From: Olsenella sp. KH3B4
GTDB lineage: Bacteria; Actinomycetota; Coriobacteriia; Coriobacteriales; Atopobiaceae
Length of the DNA: 64,000 bases
Assembly (NCBI GenBank): GCA_900111695.1
Contig: FOHD01000002.1
Span: 275,705-339,704, forward strand
Direction of reading: 5' to 3'
The stretch's first letter is position 1. Each line of letters begins with the position of its first letter. Both the position numbers and the translations under genes were made by a program. The notes below the pieces were generated by a model. The model searched no databases. It had not been told where the DNA came from and saw only the letters and a program-made list of their open reading frames with translations. Positions 8,147 to 16,671 of the stretch are shown in pieces.

Positions 8147-9500
8147 AGTACTCGCGGTCGTTGAGCTCTCCCCAGAGCTTCTTGGACTGGTCGAGCACGA
8201 AGGCGTCAATCCTATCCTTGTCGATGTCCGTGAACTCACGGTCACGGTAGACCACGCGGCCGTTCACGATGGTGGTACGGCAGTCGTGCCCCTCGACGCC
8301 AAAGAGGATGTGGCCGTCGATGTTCTCCGCACCGATGGGCGTGGGCGCCGGGTAGTCGAACACGGCGACGTCTGCGGCGGCGCCGGGCGCAAGCACGCCC
8401 AGGGGCTTGCCCTGCGGTTTTGAAGCAAAGTACATGTTGGCGACCTCGGCGTTGTTCTTGAAGAGCATGGTCATGGCCTCGCCCCAGGCCACGTTGGGCA
8501 GCGTGGAGTTGAGGCGCTGCAGGGGCACGAAAGCCTTGAGGGACTGCAGCATGTCGTGGGTGTAGGCGTCGGTGCCCATGGTCACGGTGATGCCACGCTT
8601 GAAGAACTCGAGCACCGGTGCGGTGCCCACGGCGTTGTTGGCGTTGGACTGCGGGTTGTTGACGATCTTGGTGTGGGTCTCGGCAACAACTTCCATGTCA
8701 GCGGGGGTGATGTGGATGCAGTGGCCGAGCATGGTCTTCTCGCCCAGGATGCCATGGTCCAGGAGGCGATGGATTGAGGTGCAGCCGTGCTTCTGTGCGG
8801 AGTCGTAGACGTCGTTCATGCCCTCGCACACGTGGATGTGGAAGCCGGTGAGGCCGTTGTTCGCCTCGACCATGCGGTCGAGCGCCTCGTCCGGCAGCGT
8901 GAAGAGGGCGTGACCGCCAAACATGGCGGCAATCATGTCGGAATCCTGGCTGGCCGCCCAGCGGGCGAAGTCGGCGTTCTCCTGGATGGACTGGTCGAGC
9001 TTCTCCTTGCCGTCGCGGTCGGAGACCTCGTAGCACAGGCAGGCGCGCATGCCCATCTCCTGCGCCACGTCTTTGATGGCGAAGAGGGACCCGGGGATCT
9101 CGCGGAAGCTCGCGTGGTGGTCGAAGAGGGTGGTCACGCCGTTGCGGAACGACTCCATCATGGTCACGTACGCGCAGGCGCGCGTACCGTCGAGCGTGAG
9201 GTGACGATCAATGTTCCACCACTGCTGCTCGAGGTTCTCGAGGAAGTTGGTGGGGTTGCAGCCCTTGATGGCAAGGCCGCGCGCCAGGCCAGAGTAGATG
9301 TGGGTGTGGCAGTTGATGAGACCCGGCATGATGAGACCGCCATGGGCATCAATGAACTCGGCCTTGGGGTAGGCGGCGTCCATTTCGGCACGCGTCCCAA
9401 CGGCCACGATCTTGTCGTGGTCGATAACAACGGCACCATCCTCAATGAAGGGCATCTGGGGGTCCCTGGTTACGACCCGACCGTTTCCAACAAGTAGCAT
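8145..9500 (-). CDS. ssnA: SsnA-type amidohydrolase (selenium-metabolism linked)
   Basis: I set the start at ATG 9500 (LLVGNGRVVTRD), which has AAGGAGGAG upstream and fits the usual start of the family; a longer frame lacks a ribosome site. The 451-residue protein has the amidohydrolase signature GLINCHTHIYSGLARG (metal-binding HxH), LGHCIHI and GTDAYTHDM, as in chlorohydrolase/guanine-deaminase relatives. SsnA is encoded with YgfK and XdhD in bacteria that use selenium-dependent molybdenum hydroxylases, and its substrate is not established; a purine or pterin amidohydrolase step is plausible. It is the first gene of the leftward operon and has a ModE-like palindrome about 310 bp upstream. 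Confidence 0.9.
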   Translation of the reverse strand: MLLVGNGRVVTRDPQMPFIEDGAVVIDHDKIVAVGTRAEMDAAYPKAEFIDAHGGLIMPGLINCHTHIYSGLARGLAIKGCNPTNFLENLEQQWWNIDRHLTLDGTRACAYVTMMESFRNGVTTLFDHHASFREIPGSLFAIKDVAQEMGMRACLCYEVSDRDGKEKLDQSIQENADFARWAASQDSDMIAAMFGGHALFTLPDEALDRMVEANNGLTGFHIHVCEGMNDVYDSAQKHGCTSIHRLLDHGILGEKTMLGHCIHITPADMEVVAETHTKIVNNPQSNANNAVGTAPVLEFFKRGITVTMGTDAYTHDMLQSLKAFVPLQRLNSTLPNVAWGEAMTMLFKNNAEVANMYFASKPQGKPLGVLAPGAAADVAVFDYPAPTPIGAENIDGHILFGVEGHDCRTTIVNGRVVYRDREFTDIDKDRIDAFVLDQSKKLWGELNDREY

Positions 9501-9721
9501 AGGACCTCTCCTCCTTGCTACATGCCGCAGATCAGCTACGGCCCAACCTGTGTTCGTCACGGCCCTCTCATGCCGTGACGGCCGGGCGTTGCGCGAACGC
9601 GACTGCGCCGCATGGGCACCCGACTACCCAGCTGCAAACGAAGCGCAGGTACGAGGTACTTCCCCGTTAGCCTCTCCCTGCGAATCACCCCTTTGGCGAA
9701 TCTTCGCACTTCTTGTAATAC

Positions 9722-9736
9722 AACCTAACAAATATT
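9722..9736. promoter_or_regulatory. Copy 1 of the AACCTAACAA element (candidate operator)
   Basis: AACCTAACAAATATT shares its first 10 bases with the palindromic element at 10005-10022. The right half is degenerate here. Its position in the same divergent region suggests binding by one regulator, most simply the YheO-like protein. This is inference. Confidence 0.35.
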
Positions 9737-9811
9737 TTGCTTCAAAATGGCGTCTGGCTCGTCGCGGTCTGGAGAACATCGGCGTACGGTCGATTGCCGG
9801 TGTGGACGGTA

Positions 9812-9837
9812 ACGTTATATTTTTAAGAATATAACGT
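9812..9837. promoter_or_regulatory. ModE-like palindromic operator upstream of ssnA
   Basis: The left arm ACGTTATATT (9812-9821) and right arm AATATAACGT (9828-9837) are perfect inverted repeats with a 6-nt spacer. The form, CGTTATA with TATAACG at its outer ends, resembles the known E. coli ModE recognition sequence for molybdate-responsive control. The genes next to it encode molybdenum enzymes. I see no ModE gene in the window, so the binding protein is unidentified. Confidence 0.6.
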
Positions 9838-10007
9838 GTCGCCATGCGCTTGGCGCCGTGGGAATCCAATGGCTGAAGATGGCTCTCAACTGGCGTTTAT
9901 TCTCATCCACCCGAGTCCTCCGAGAAACGCCGCTGGGCGGCGGAGTCATACCGTCCGCCCCGTTGCACCCGCCACTCTCCCGCTGCCCGACAGAATAATC
10001 ATCCAAC

Positions 10008-10022
10008 CTAACAATTTGTTAG
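10008..10022. promoter_or_regulatory. Perfect palindrome CTAACAATTTGTTAG (candidate operator)
   Basis: Arms CTAACAA and TTGTTAG flank a single T. It lies 128 bp before the regulator's start codon and has a degenerate copy at 9725. It could be an autoregulatory site for the YheO-like regulator; this is an inference from position and symmetry only. Confidence 0.45.
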
Positions 10023-10150
10023 ATTTCAGGTGCTAGTATTTGCTCGTTGTAGGTTTTCCTGTCCATCGCAACCGTACCCCGTAGTAGTACCCGTCGCGCC
10101 ACCAGGTGCACGGCCAAGAGGCGGACCCGCCAGAAAGGGGTCGAGCAATC

Positions 10151-10804
10151 ATGAAGAAGTCTGAGGTCGAGTTTCTCTCTCGCCTTGCGAAGGGCATCGC
10201 TGCTCAGTTTGGAAGCAACTGCGAGGTCGTTGTACACGACCTCGAGTCCGATGACCCCGACAGCACCATCGTCGCAATAGAGAATGGCCAGGTCTCCGGC
10301 AGAAAGCTCGGCGACGGCCCATCCAACGTGGTGCTCAAGGCCTTGAGCTCTGACCCGGACAAGCTCCAAGATCATTTTGCCTACCACACGCGCACCGAGG
10401 ACGGACGCGAGCTGCGCTCGAGCACGGTCTTCTTCCGCGACGAGACGGGCAAGCCGGTTGCCATCTTCGCCATCAACTACGACTCCACGCCCATCATGGC
10501 ACTCCAGAACATGCTCAAAGACTTCACCTCGCTTGCCAGCCCCTCGACCGACGAGCCGGACGTCATCCCTCACAACGTGAACGACCTTCTCGACGAGCTC
10601 ATAGACCAGAGCGTACGCCTGGTGGGCAAGCCTGTTGCCCTCATGACCAGGGAGGACAAGGTCAAGGCGATAGGGTTCCTCAACAGCTCCGGCGCCTTCC
10701 TCATCACCAAAGCGGGGCAGAAGGTCTGCAACTACTTTGGCATCTCGAAGTACACGCTCTATAGCTATATGGACGAGGCCAAGGAGCAGAAGAAGGAGGG
10801 GTAG
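10151..10804 (+). CDS. YheO-like transcriptional regulator (PAS-like sensor plus C-terminal HTH)
   Basis: The start ATG at 10151 has AAAGGGG upstream; the product is 217 residues. The N-terminal half (about 10-115: NCEVVVHDLESDDPDSTIVAIENGQVSGRKLGD ends the first block) matches the YheO-like PAS domain found in DauR-type regulators. The C-terminal segment (KVKAIGFLNSSGAFLITKAGQKVCNYFGISKYTLYSYMDE) is the associated helix-turn-helix, with GISKYTLYSYM as recognition helix. Such proteins sense a small molecule and control adjacent catabolic genes. It is transcribed away from ssnA and only 4 bp before the M20 hydrolase gene, so I infer that it controls one or both directions. The ligand is unknown. 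Confidence 0.85.
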   Translation: MKKSEVEFLSRLAKGIAAQFGSNCEVVVHDLESDDPDSTIVAIENGQVSGRKLGDGPSNVVLKALSSDPDKLQDHFAYHTRTEDGRELRSSTVFFRDETGKPVAIFAINYDSTPIMALQNMLKDFTSLASPSTDEPDVIPHNVNDLLDELIDQSVRLVGKPVALMTREDKVKAIGFLNSSGAFLITKAGQKVCNYFGISKYTLYSYMDEAKEQKKEG

Positions 10805-10808
10805 GCGC

Positions 10809-12035
10809 ATGTGCGAGAAGCGCCACACCGACGACGAGGCAACGCGGCTCACGTCACAGCTCGTGGGCATCGAGAGCACGGATCCCGGAACGTTTGAGGG
10901 TCATATCGAGGAGTTTGTCCGCGCGTGGCTTGAGGAGCGGCGCATGCGCGCGGGCAAGCTTGCAGAAGCCGTGCGCATCGAGGAGCTCGAGGCGCTGCCA
11001 GGACGCAGTTGCCTGAGGGCGCTGATTCCCGCTGCGAGCTCACGTGGCCACGCTACCGCCCCCGCCGACCTCACGCTCCTCTGCCACATGGACACCGTGC
11101 GCGTTGGCGCCGGCTGGAGCAAAGACACGCCGGCCTTCTCGCCCGTCCTGCGAAACGGCGAGCTCTACGGCCGCGGCTCGTGCGACATGAAGGGTGGCCT
11201 GGCCTGCGCGCTTCTCGCCTTCTCCGACGCCCTTGACGAGGTGGGCAGGCGCGGTTGCCTGCCGGAACGCTCGTTGGCGCTTGTCTGCACCGTGGACGAG
11301 GAGGACGAGATGCGCGGCTCCGAGGCAGCCATCCGTGCGGGTTGGCTGGGAGCCACCGGGTGGGTTCTCGACACGGAGCCCACTGATGGCCGCGCACGGG
11401 GCTCGCACAAGGGTCGTACCTGGTACGTCATCGACATGCACGGCGTCACCGCACACGCCAGCACGCCGTGGCGCGGCGCGGACGCCATTGCTGCCATGGC
11501 GGAAGCCGTCTGCCGCATTCGAGGCGCCATAGCCGAGCTGCCCGCCCACCCCGAACTTGGCCACTCGACCGTCACGTTTGGGCAGATCGCGGGCGGATAC
11601 AGCCCCTACGTGGTACCGGACGAGTGCCACGTGACCATCGACATGCGGCTTGTTCCGCCCACGGGCTCGGCTGATGCCGAGAAGATCGTGCGTGACGCCT
11701 GCTCCGCAGCCGAGGCGGCCGTACCCGGCACACACGCCGACGTACGCTGCACCGGAGACCGGCCACCCATCGAGCTTGACCCCGCATCGCCGCTGCTCGC
11801 AGCCCTTGCGCACGCAAGCGCGGAGGAATGGGGCGAGACGCCGGCAACGGACGTCTTCACCGGCTACACCGACTCAGCCGTGGTGGCAGGCACCTGTGGA
11901 AACCCCACGTGCCTCTCATACGGTCCGGGCAGCCTCGAGCTTGCCCACAAGCCCAACGAGCACGTTCCCGTGGCAGACCTCGCGCGCGTGCGCGCAGTTC
12001 TCTCGCGCCTTGCAGCCAATACGCTGTGGAGCTAG
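10809..12035 (+). CDS. M20-family metallohydrolase (peptidase/deacylase)
   Basis: This 408-residue protein carries the M20 metal-site motifs: CHMDTV, GRGSCDMKGG and the general-base glutamate in VDEEDEM. GSHKGRTWYVIDMHGVTAHASTPWRGADAI marks the dimerisation-domain boundary region, and a final histidine lies in LAHKPNEHVP. M20 enzymes remove acyl, aminoacyl or carbamoyl groups, as in acetylornithine deacetylase and allantoate amidohydrolase. It follows the YheO-like regulator by 4 bp and is surely co-transcribed. Proximity to SsnA and XdhD invites a role in purine or ureide breakdown, but it lacks clear resemblance to the selenium-linked YgeY hydrolase, so the substrate is open. Confidence 0.85.
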   Translation: MCEKRHTDDEATRLTSQLVGIESTDPGTFEGHIEEFVRAWLEERRMRAGKLAEAVRIEELEALPGRSCLRALIPAASSRGHATAPADLTLLCHMDTVRVGAGWSKDTPAFSPVLRNGELYGRGSCDMKGGLACALLAFSDALDEVGRRGCLPERSLALVCTVDEEDEMRGSEAAIRAGWLGATGWVLDTEPTDGRARGSHKGRTWYVIDMHGVTAHASTPWRGADAIAAMAEAVCRIRGAIAELPAHPELGHSTVTFGQIAGGYSPYVVPDECHVTIDMRLVPPTGSADAEKIVRDACSAAEAAVPGTHADVRCTGDRPPIELDPASPLLAALAHASAEEWGETPATDVFTGYTDSAVVAGTCGNPTCLSYGPGSLELAHKPNEHVPVADLARVRAVLSRLAANTLWS

Positions 12036-12132
12036 CGACCCTTCTCGGCAACGTTTTCCCAGGAAACTGGTAGTAACCGGTCGTTTTCGTGTGCGCTTTT
12101 GCGATGGGAATGCGCCCCCGGACGTGGGCAGT

Positions 12133-12151
12133 GCTCTCCGAGCGGGAGAGC
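12133..12151 (+). terminator. Hairpin after the M20 hydrolase gene
   Basis: GCTCTCC (12133-12139) pairs with GGAGAGC (12145-12151) around a 5-nt loop. It lies about 100 bp past the stop codon and before the pirin gene. There is no U-run behind it, so termination would be weak or Rho-assisted. Confidence 0.4.
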
Positions 12152-12235
12152 AGCTCTCATAAATGCTACCAATCAAGTAGGGTATAAGACCTCCAGTGAC
12201 CAAACCCGCAGTGCGGGCAAGCAGAGGAGAACCCC

Positions 12236-13096
12236 ATGCTCAGACACGCAACCAACGTCGTTAAGGGATATCGCACACAGGACGGCGCCGGAGTGAGTCT
12301 CGTACGGGTGCTGGGCGACCAGACTGCACGCGACTTTGACCCCTTCCTCATGTTGGACTCGTTCGACAGCGTCAATCCCAACGACTACACCGCGGGATTC
12401 CCGCTCCACCCCCACCGAGGCATAGAGACCATAAGCTACCTGCGCGAAGGCGCGATGCACCATCGTGACACCATGGGGTTCGAGGACACCGTTGCCTCGG
12501 GCGAGGTGCAGTGGATGTGCGCCGGCTCGGGCGTGGAACACGAGGAGACCATTCCGGCCGCGCGACGCCTGCTTGGTGTGCAGCTGTGGCTCAACCTCCC
12601 CGCCTCCGACAAAATGGCACGGCCCACCTACCACGCCGTGAAGCGCGATGCCATCGAGTCCGTGCCGCTCGACGGCGCCGTGCTACGTCTGCTCACCGGG
12701 CGATATGTGGACGGGAACGGCAAGGCCCACCAGGGGTTTGTTGGCGAGCACCTACCGCTTGACTACTACGAGCTCACCGTGGATGCAGGTCGTAGCATCG
12801 AGGTCCCCGTGGGCGAGGACCGCTCGGTCCTGGCGTTCACGCTCGAGGGGCCTGCGCTTATCGGCGGCCTTCCGTTGGGCGAGAAGACCGCGGTCAAGCT
12901 TGTGGAAGGAGACCGCGTAGGCATCACCGCCACAGGCGAGAAGCCCTCGGTGGTGTTGCTCATGAGCTCCGTTGCCCTGCGCGAACCCATTGCATGGGGC
13001 GGGCCCATCGTGATGAATAGCACCACCGAGCTACGGCAGGCCTTCCGTGATCTGGACGAGGGAACCTTCATCAAAGAGGGCGTCCAGACCCTGTAG
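12236..13096 (+). CDS. Pirin-family cupin protein
   Basis: The 286-residue protein has the pirin N-terminal cupin with the metal ligands in FPLHPHRGIETISYLREGAMHHRD and the conserved AGSGVEHEE segment, and a typical C-terminal cupin ending in GGPIVMNS followed by a short helix (TTELRQAFRDLDEGTF). Bacterial pirins bind iron or other metals and have been linked to redox sensing and quercetin dioxygenase activity; the physiological role of this one is unknown. GAGGAG lies upstream of the ATG. It stands alone between the M20 gene and the converging molybdenum-cofactor operon. Confidence 0.92.
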   Translation: MLRHATNVVKGYRTQDGAGVSLVRVLGDQTARDFDPFLMLDSFDSVNPNDYTAGFPLHPHRGIETISYLREGAMHHRDTMGFEDTVASGEVQWMCAGSGVEHEETIPAARRLLGVQLWLNLPASDKMARPTYHAVKRDAIESVPLDGAVLRLLTGRYVDGNGKAHQGFVGEHLPLDYYELTVDAGRSIEVPVGEDRSVLAFTLEGPALIGGLPLGEKTAVKLVEGDRVGITATGEKPSVVLLMSSVALREPIAWGGPIVMNSTTELRQAFRDLDEGTFIKEGVQTL

Positions 13097-13130
13097 GCAC
13101 CAAGGCCCGAGCGCCGCACGCGGTCTGACG

Positions 13131-13670
13131 CTAGGAGCGCTCGGCCGCGCAGTCGGCAGGACCCCCGCGCAGGATGCGAAGCCCGTGCGCAATGGGCCCG
13201 ATAACCGCAGAGATGTTCTCGCACGCAGCCTTGGGGCTACCGGGCAGGTTCACCACGAGCGTGCGGCCCAAGATACCCGCCGCCTCGCGCGAGAGACACG
13301 CATGCGGCGTGATGGCCATCGATGCTGCACGCATGGCCTCGGGGATGCCGGGCGCCATGCGCTCGCACACGGCAGCGGTGGCCTCGGGCGTCACGTCGCG
13401 AGGCGAGAAGCCCGTGCCGCCCGTGGTAAGGACAAGCGCTACGTCGGCGGCAGCGGCCTCGCGGATGGCGTCCTCGATCTGCGGACGCTCGTCGGGTACC
13501 ACGCTCGTGGAGACAATACGGTAGCCCCGCTCGCCGAGAAGCCCCGCAAGCGCCGGGCCAGATGCGTCCTCGCGCTCGCCGCGCGAGCATCGGTCGCTCA
13601 CGGTAATGACTGCCGCAGTGTAGGTCTCACTGTCTGCTACCTGCGGTTTGTTTGTCTCGCTATGACTCAT
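13131..13670 (-). CDS. mogA: MogA/MoaB-type molybdopterin adenylyltransferase
   Basis: The start ATG 13670 lies 5 bp past the moeA stop, with TAGGAG nearby; the product is 179 residues. It has the MoCF fold hallmarks AAVITVSDRCSRGEREDASGP at the N-terminus and TTGGTGFSPRDVTPEAT around the active site, then VVNLPGSPKA. These proteins adenylate molybdopterin before MoeA inserts molybdate. MogA and MoaB are close relatives, and I cannot separate them firmly by eye. It is the last gene of the mod-moa-moe operon, which supports the role. Confidence 0.9.
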   Translation of the reverse strand: MSHSETNKPQVADSETYTAAVITVSDRCSRGEREDASGPALAGLLGERGYRIVSTSVVPDERPQIEDAIREAAAADVALVLTTGGTGFSPRDVTPEATAAVCERMAPGIPEAMRAASMAITPHACLSREAAGILGRTLVVNLPGSPKAACENISAVIGPIAHGLRILRGGPADCAAERS

Positions 13671-13675
13671 GTCTC

Positions 13676-14749
13676 CTACTTTCCAAATGGGCAGACGGGG
13701 AAGGTGCACGGCGAGCAGTGCAGGCACAGGCCGCCCTCGCCCAGCTGCACCAGGTCACGACGGCGAACCTCCACGCCTGCCGCAAGGCGGGGCAGCACCA
13801 GGTCGAAGACAGTGGCCGCGTTGTACATGACGCAGCCGGGCAGCCCTACCACGGGCACTGTTCGGGCCTCGCCTGCCGCGTCCTTCTCGTCAAAGTAGCC
13901 CACAAGAAGCATCGCGCCCGGCAGAACCGGCGCGCCGTAGGTCACGATGCGCGCACCGGCACGCTTGATGGCTCCGGGGGTGTTGTCATCGGGGTCAACG
14001 CTCATGCCGCCCGTGCACACCACCATGTCAACGCCAGTCGCGCGGGCCTCGTTGATGGCTGCTACCAGCGCGTCCATGTCATCGCCGGGCGTGGCGTGCC
14101 ACGTGGCCTCGATGCCATAGCGCGCGAGCTTGCCCTCAACCACAGGCGTGAAGCGGTCCTCGATGAGCCCCTTGGCCACCTCGGAGCCGGTGGCGATGAT
14201 GGCCGCCGTCTTGAGACGCCACGGCTCCACGCACATGAGCGGCCCGTTTTTCTCGACGTCCGCCGCACGCTCCGCCGCCTCGACAACGGACTCCTTCACG
14301 ACCAGCGGAATCACGCGCGTGCCGGCAAGGTCGTCACCCTGAGACACGGCAAAGCCGCCCTTGCGGGTGGCCACCATGACCTCCTCGCAATTGTTCACGG
14401 CAACGAGGCGCTCGGAATCGACGAGAAACACGCCGTCACACGCCGCCTTGATGCCAATCTTGCCCTCACGGGGCTCGCCCGCAGCCACGCAGCCCGAGCC
14501 AAGGCAGAGCGCAGCCAAGCGCCGCGCGGCGTCGTCCTCGTGCAGCATGCCGGGACCGGCCTCCCACACGTAGAGGTGCTCCTTGCCCATGGAGAGCAGA
14601 ACGGGGACATCCTCTGCGGTGACTACGTGTCCCTTCTTGAAGCGCGGCCCCTTGAAGCGCGGCGACCCCTTGCCGTCGCCGGGCAGAATCTGCGTCATGT
14701 CGTGGCACAGAACGTGCCCCATAGCGTCCTCGGTTCTCACAAGCTTCAT
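13676..14749 (-). CDS. MoeA-like molybdopterin molybdenumtransferase with C-terminal Cys cluster
   Basis: The 357-residue protein contains the MoeA/MoCF segments [27 protein letters not shown] and [25 protein letters not shown]. It is shorter than E. coli MoeA (about 411) and its N-terminal region looks reduced. The C-terminus is distinctive: [17 protein letters not shown], four cysteines and a histidine in 17 residues, resembling a small metal-binding knuckle. Such short MoeA-like proteins occur in anaerobes beside selenium-dependent or tungsten/molybdenum hydroxylase genes. The start codon overlaps the end of the MoaC-MOSC gene by 4 bp (ATGA), showing translational coupling. Expected job: molybdenum insertion into the pterin, or a specialised variant for the hydroxylase here. 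Confidence 0.85.
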   Translation of the reverse strand: MKLVRTEDAMGHVLCHDMTQILPGDGKGSPRFKGPRFKKGHVVTAEDVPVLLSMGKEHLYVWEAGPGMLHEDDAARRLAALCLGSGCVAAGEPREGKIGIKAACDGVFLVDSERLVAVNNCEEVMVATRKGGFAVSQGDDLAGTRVIPLVVKESVVEAAERAADVEKNGPLMCVEPWRLKTAAIIATGSEVAKGLIEDRFTPVVEGKLARYGIEATWHATPGDDMDALVAAINEARATGVDMVVCTGGMSVDPDDNTPGAIKRAGARIVTYGAPVLPGAMLLVGYFDEKDAAGEARTVPVVGLPGCVMYNAATVFDLVLPRLAAGVEVRRRDLVQLGEGGLCLHCSPCTFPVCPFGK

Positions 14750-15720
14750 GCCAATTCGTCCTCCCCCATCACGCGAACCTCGTCACCGGCGCGCACGATG
14801 CCGCCACGCGTCACCACGCAGAAAATGCCATCGGTAGGCATGACGCACATGCCCGTAAGGCGTCGAATCTCGCAGTCGTTATGGCAGGTCTTGCCAATCT
14901 GCGTCACCACCATGCGTGCCGGGCCAACTGCCACGGTGGTGCCCACGGGCAGGCTCTTGACATCAATGCCGCGCGTGAGCACGTTCTCGGCAAAGTCACC
15001 GGGCGCAAGGTCAATGCCCTTTGCGCGCATGAGGTCCACGGACTCGTCCGCCAGAAGACTCACCTGACGGTGCCAGGCGCCGGCATGGGCGTCGCCAGCG
15101 ATTCCCTTGCCCACGACAAGCTCGATGGAGTCCACCGGGTGCTTGCGCGTGCCCTTCTTCTCCGAGATGCAAGTGGCGACCACAGTGCCGTGCGGCAGCT
15201 CTGGCGCAGCGGGTGCCACGGCCACACCCAGCGGCGCCGTGGGATCGTCGCCCTCGGCTCGTACGAAGTGGCCGGACTTGCCGCCGTCCTTCTCGAGCAG
15301 TCGCACCTCGGTGATCACCATGTCGCGCTGGTGGGCCTTGCACATGTCGTAGATGGTGAGGCCGGCAACGGACGCGGCCGTGAGCGCCTCCATCTCGACG
15401 CCCGTCTCGCCGCAGCAGCGCGTTGTTGCCGTGAAGGCAATGCCGTCCTTCTCGTACGCAAACGAGACGTCGACGCCCGTGAGCTGCACGGGATGGCACA
15501 TGGGCACAAGCTCCCAGCAGCGCTTTGCCGCCATGATGCCCGCCACCTGCGCCACGGCAAGCACGTCTCCCTTGCGAACGCCGCCTGTGCGCACAAGCTC
15601 GAGCGTATCCGGACGCATGAGAACCTTGCCGGCGGCACAAGCCACCCGCTGGGTCTTGGGTTTCTCGGACACGTCCACCATGCGGGCGCGACCCTCCTCG
15701 TTGAAGTGCGTGAGCCCCAT
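14746..15720 (-). CDS. moaC: MoaC-MOSC fusion protein (cyclic pyranopterin monophosphate synthase plus MOSC domain)
   Basis: Residues 1-160 are Moa[32 protein letters not shown] and [23 protein letters not shown] are its conserved blocks, including the catalytic lysine/histidine regions. After a linker ([15 protein letters not shown]), residues about 185-320 form a MOSC domain ([47 protein letters not shown]), whose conserved cysteine often carries sulfur for the cofactor. MoaC completes the first step of molybdopterin synthesis with MoaA; MOSC domains handle sulfur or bind the finished cofactor. The two are usually separate genes, so the fusion is notable. It follows moaA by 3 bp. Confidence 0.93.
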   Translation of the reverse strand: MGLTHFNEEGRARMVDVSEKPKTQRVACAAGKVLMRPDTLELVRTGGVRKGDVLAVAQVAGIMAAKRCWELVPMCHPVQLTGVDVSFAYEKDGIAFTATTRCCGETGVEMEALTAASVAGLTIYDMCKAHQRDMVITEVRLLEKDGGKSGHFVRAEGDDPTAPLGVAVAPAAPELPHGTVVATCISEKKGTRKHPVDSIELVVGKGIAGDAHAGAWHRQVSLLADESVDLMRAKGIDLAPGDFAENVLTRGIDVKSLPVGTTVAVGPARMVVTQIGKTCHNDCEIRRLTGMCVMPTDGIFCVVTRGGIVRAGDEVRVMGEDELA

Positions 15721-15723
15721 GGC

Positions 15724-16671
15724 TCATCCCCCTATCTCGTTCATGGCGCGCAGCGAGTCGCTCGCACGCCCGTTGTCCATCCTGTGCCCACGCGGCTTTG
15801 CCGCGATGCCGGCGCGTATGGCCTCAGCCAGGTCCTGGCCAGAAAGGCCGCGCAAGTTGACCTCGGCCGCAGAGTGCAGGCAGGGCTTGAGGCGACCATC
15901 TGCCGTCACGCGTATGCGGTCGCAGCTGCTGCAGAACCGGTGGGTCATGGGACGTATGAGACCCACGCTGCCCTTCCAGCCGGGCGCTTGGTACAGCTCG
16001 GAGACGCCCTGGCCGCCTACTCTCACAAGCTCCGGCACGGCCGAGAGAACCTCGTCTGCCGAGACGAAACGCCCCTTTGGCCAGCCGGCGCACTCCCCCA
16101 TCCGCATGAGCTCGATGAAGCGCACGGTGAGGTCGCGGTCGCGCGCGAGCTCGGCCAAGGGCCGTAGCTCGTCATCGTTGACGCCTCCGATGAGGACGCA
16201 GTTGATCTTGGTGTTGGCAAAGCCTGCGTCGTGGGCCGCCGCAAGGCCGGCCAGCGCGTCGGCAAGCGTTCCGCGACGCGTGATGGCCTTGTAGCGCGCA
16301 GCGTTGAGCGTGTCCAAGCTCACGTTGAGGCGTGTGAGCCCCGCATCCCGCAGGCTGGCCGCAACGGGCGCGAGCAGCGTGGCGTTGGTGGTCATGTCCA
16401 CTTCGTCGATGCCCGGCACGGCTGCGACCATGCCCACCAAATCAACGATGCCACGTCTCACCAGGGGCTCTCCGCCCGTGAGGCGCACCTTGCGCACACC
16501 CAGCGATGCCGCCGCGGCTACAATGTCGCGCATCTCCTCGAAGGAAAGGATGTCGGCGTGCGAGAGCATGGGCACGCCGTTTTCTGGCATGCAGTATACG
16601 CAGCGGCAGTTGCAGCGGTCGGTCACCGAGAGGCGCAGGTAGCGTATGTCGCGTCCAAACTCATCGCGCAT
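15724..16671 (-). CDS. moaA: GTP 3',8-cyclase MoaA (radical SAM)
   Basis: The start ATG 16671 ([19 protein letters not shown]) has GGAGG eight bases upstream and overlaps modC by 11 bp; a longer frame is unlikely. The 315-residue protein has the radical-SAM cluster C20-x3-C24-x2-C27, the SAM motif LTGGEPL, and the second 4Fe-4S site CSSCDRIRV...PCL. It ends in Gly-Gly, the tail needed for MoaA catalysis. It performs the first step of molybdenum cofactor biosynthesis from GTP, with MoaC encoded next. Confidence 0.95.
   Translation of the reverse strand: MRDEFGRDIRYLRLSVTDRCNCRCVYCMPENGVPMLSHADILSFEEMRDIVAAAASLGVRKVRLTGGEPLVRRGIVDLVGMVAAVPGIDEVDMTTNATLLAPVAASLRDAGLTRLNVSLDTLNAARYKAITRRGTLADALAGLAAAHDAGFANTKINCVLIGGVNDDELRPLAELARDRDLTVRFIELMRMGECAGWPKGRFVSADEVLSAVPELVRVGGQGVSELYQAPGWKGSVGLIRPMTHRFCSSCDRIRVTADGRLKPCLHSAAEVNLRGLSGQDLAEAIRAGIAAKPRGHRMDNGRASDSLRAMNEIGG

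Larger units (their letters stand above)
9501..10150. other. 650-bp divergent intergenic region between ssnA and the YheO-like regulator gene
   Basis: No credible gene is seen here. The region holds a strong ModE-like palindrome (9812-9837) and two copies of AACCTAACAA (9722-9731 and 10005-10014), the second extended into a perfect palindrome at 10008-10022. It is noticeably richer in A/T than the flanking genes around 9715-9745 and 9810-9840, as expected for promoters facing both ways. Confidence 0.6.

Noticed and set aside
4746-8423. Long plus-strand open frames opposite ygfK and ssnA
   Set aside because: Same antisense shadow composition; the conserved flavoprotein and amidohydrolase motifs are on the minus strand.
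13652-16167. Plus-strand frames opposite moeA, moaC and moaA
   Set aside because: No ribosome sites or domain motifs; the minus-strand operon is continuous with overlapping starts.
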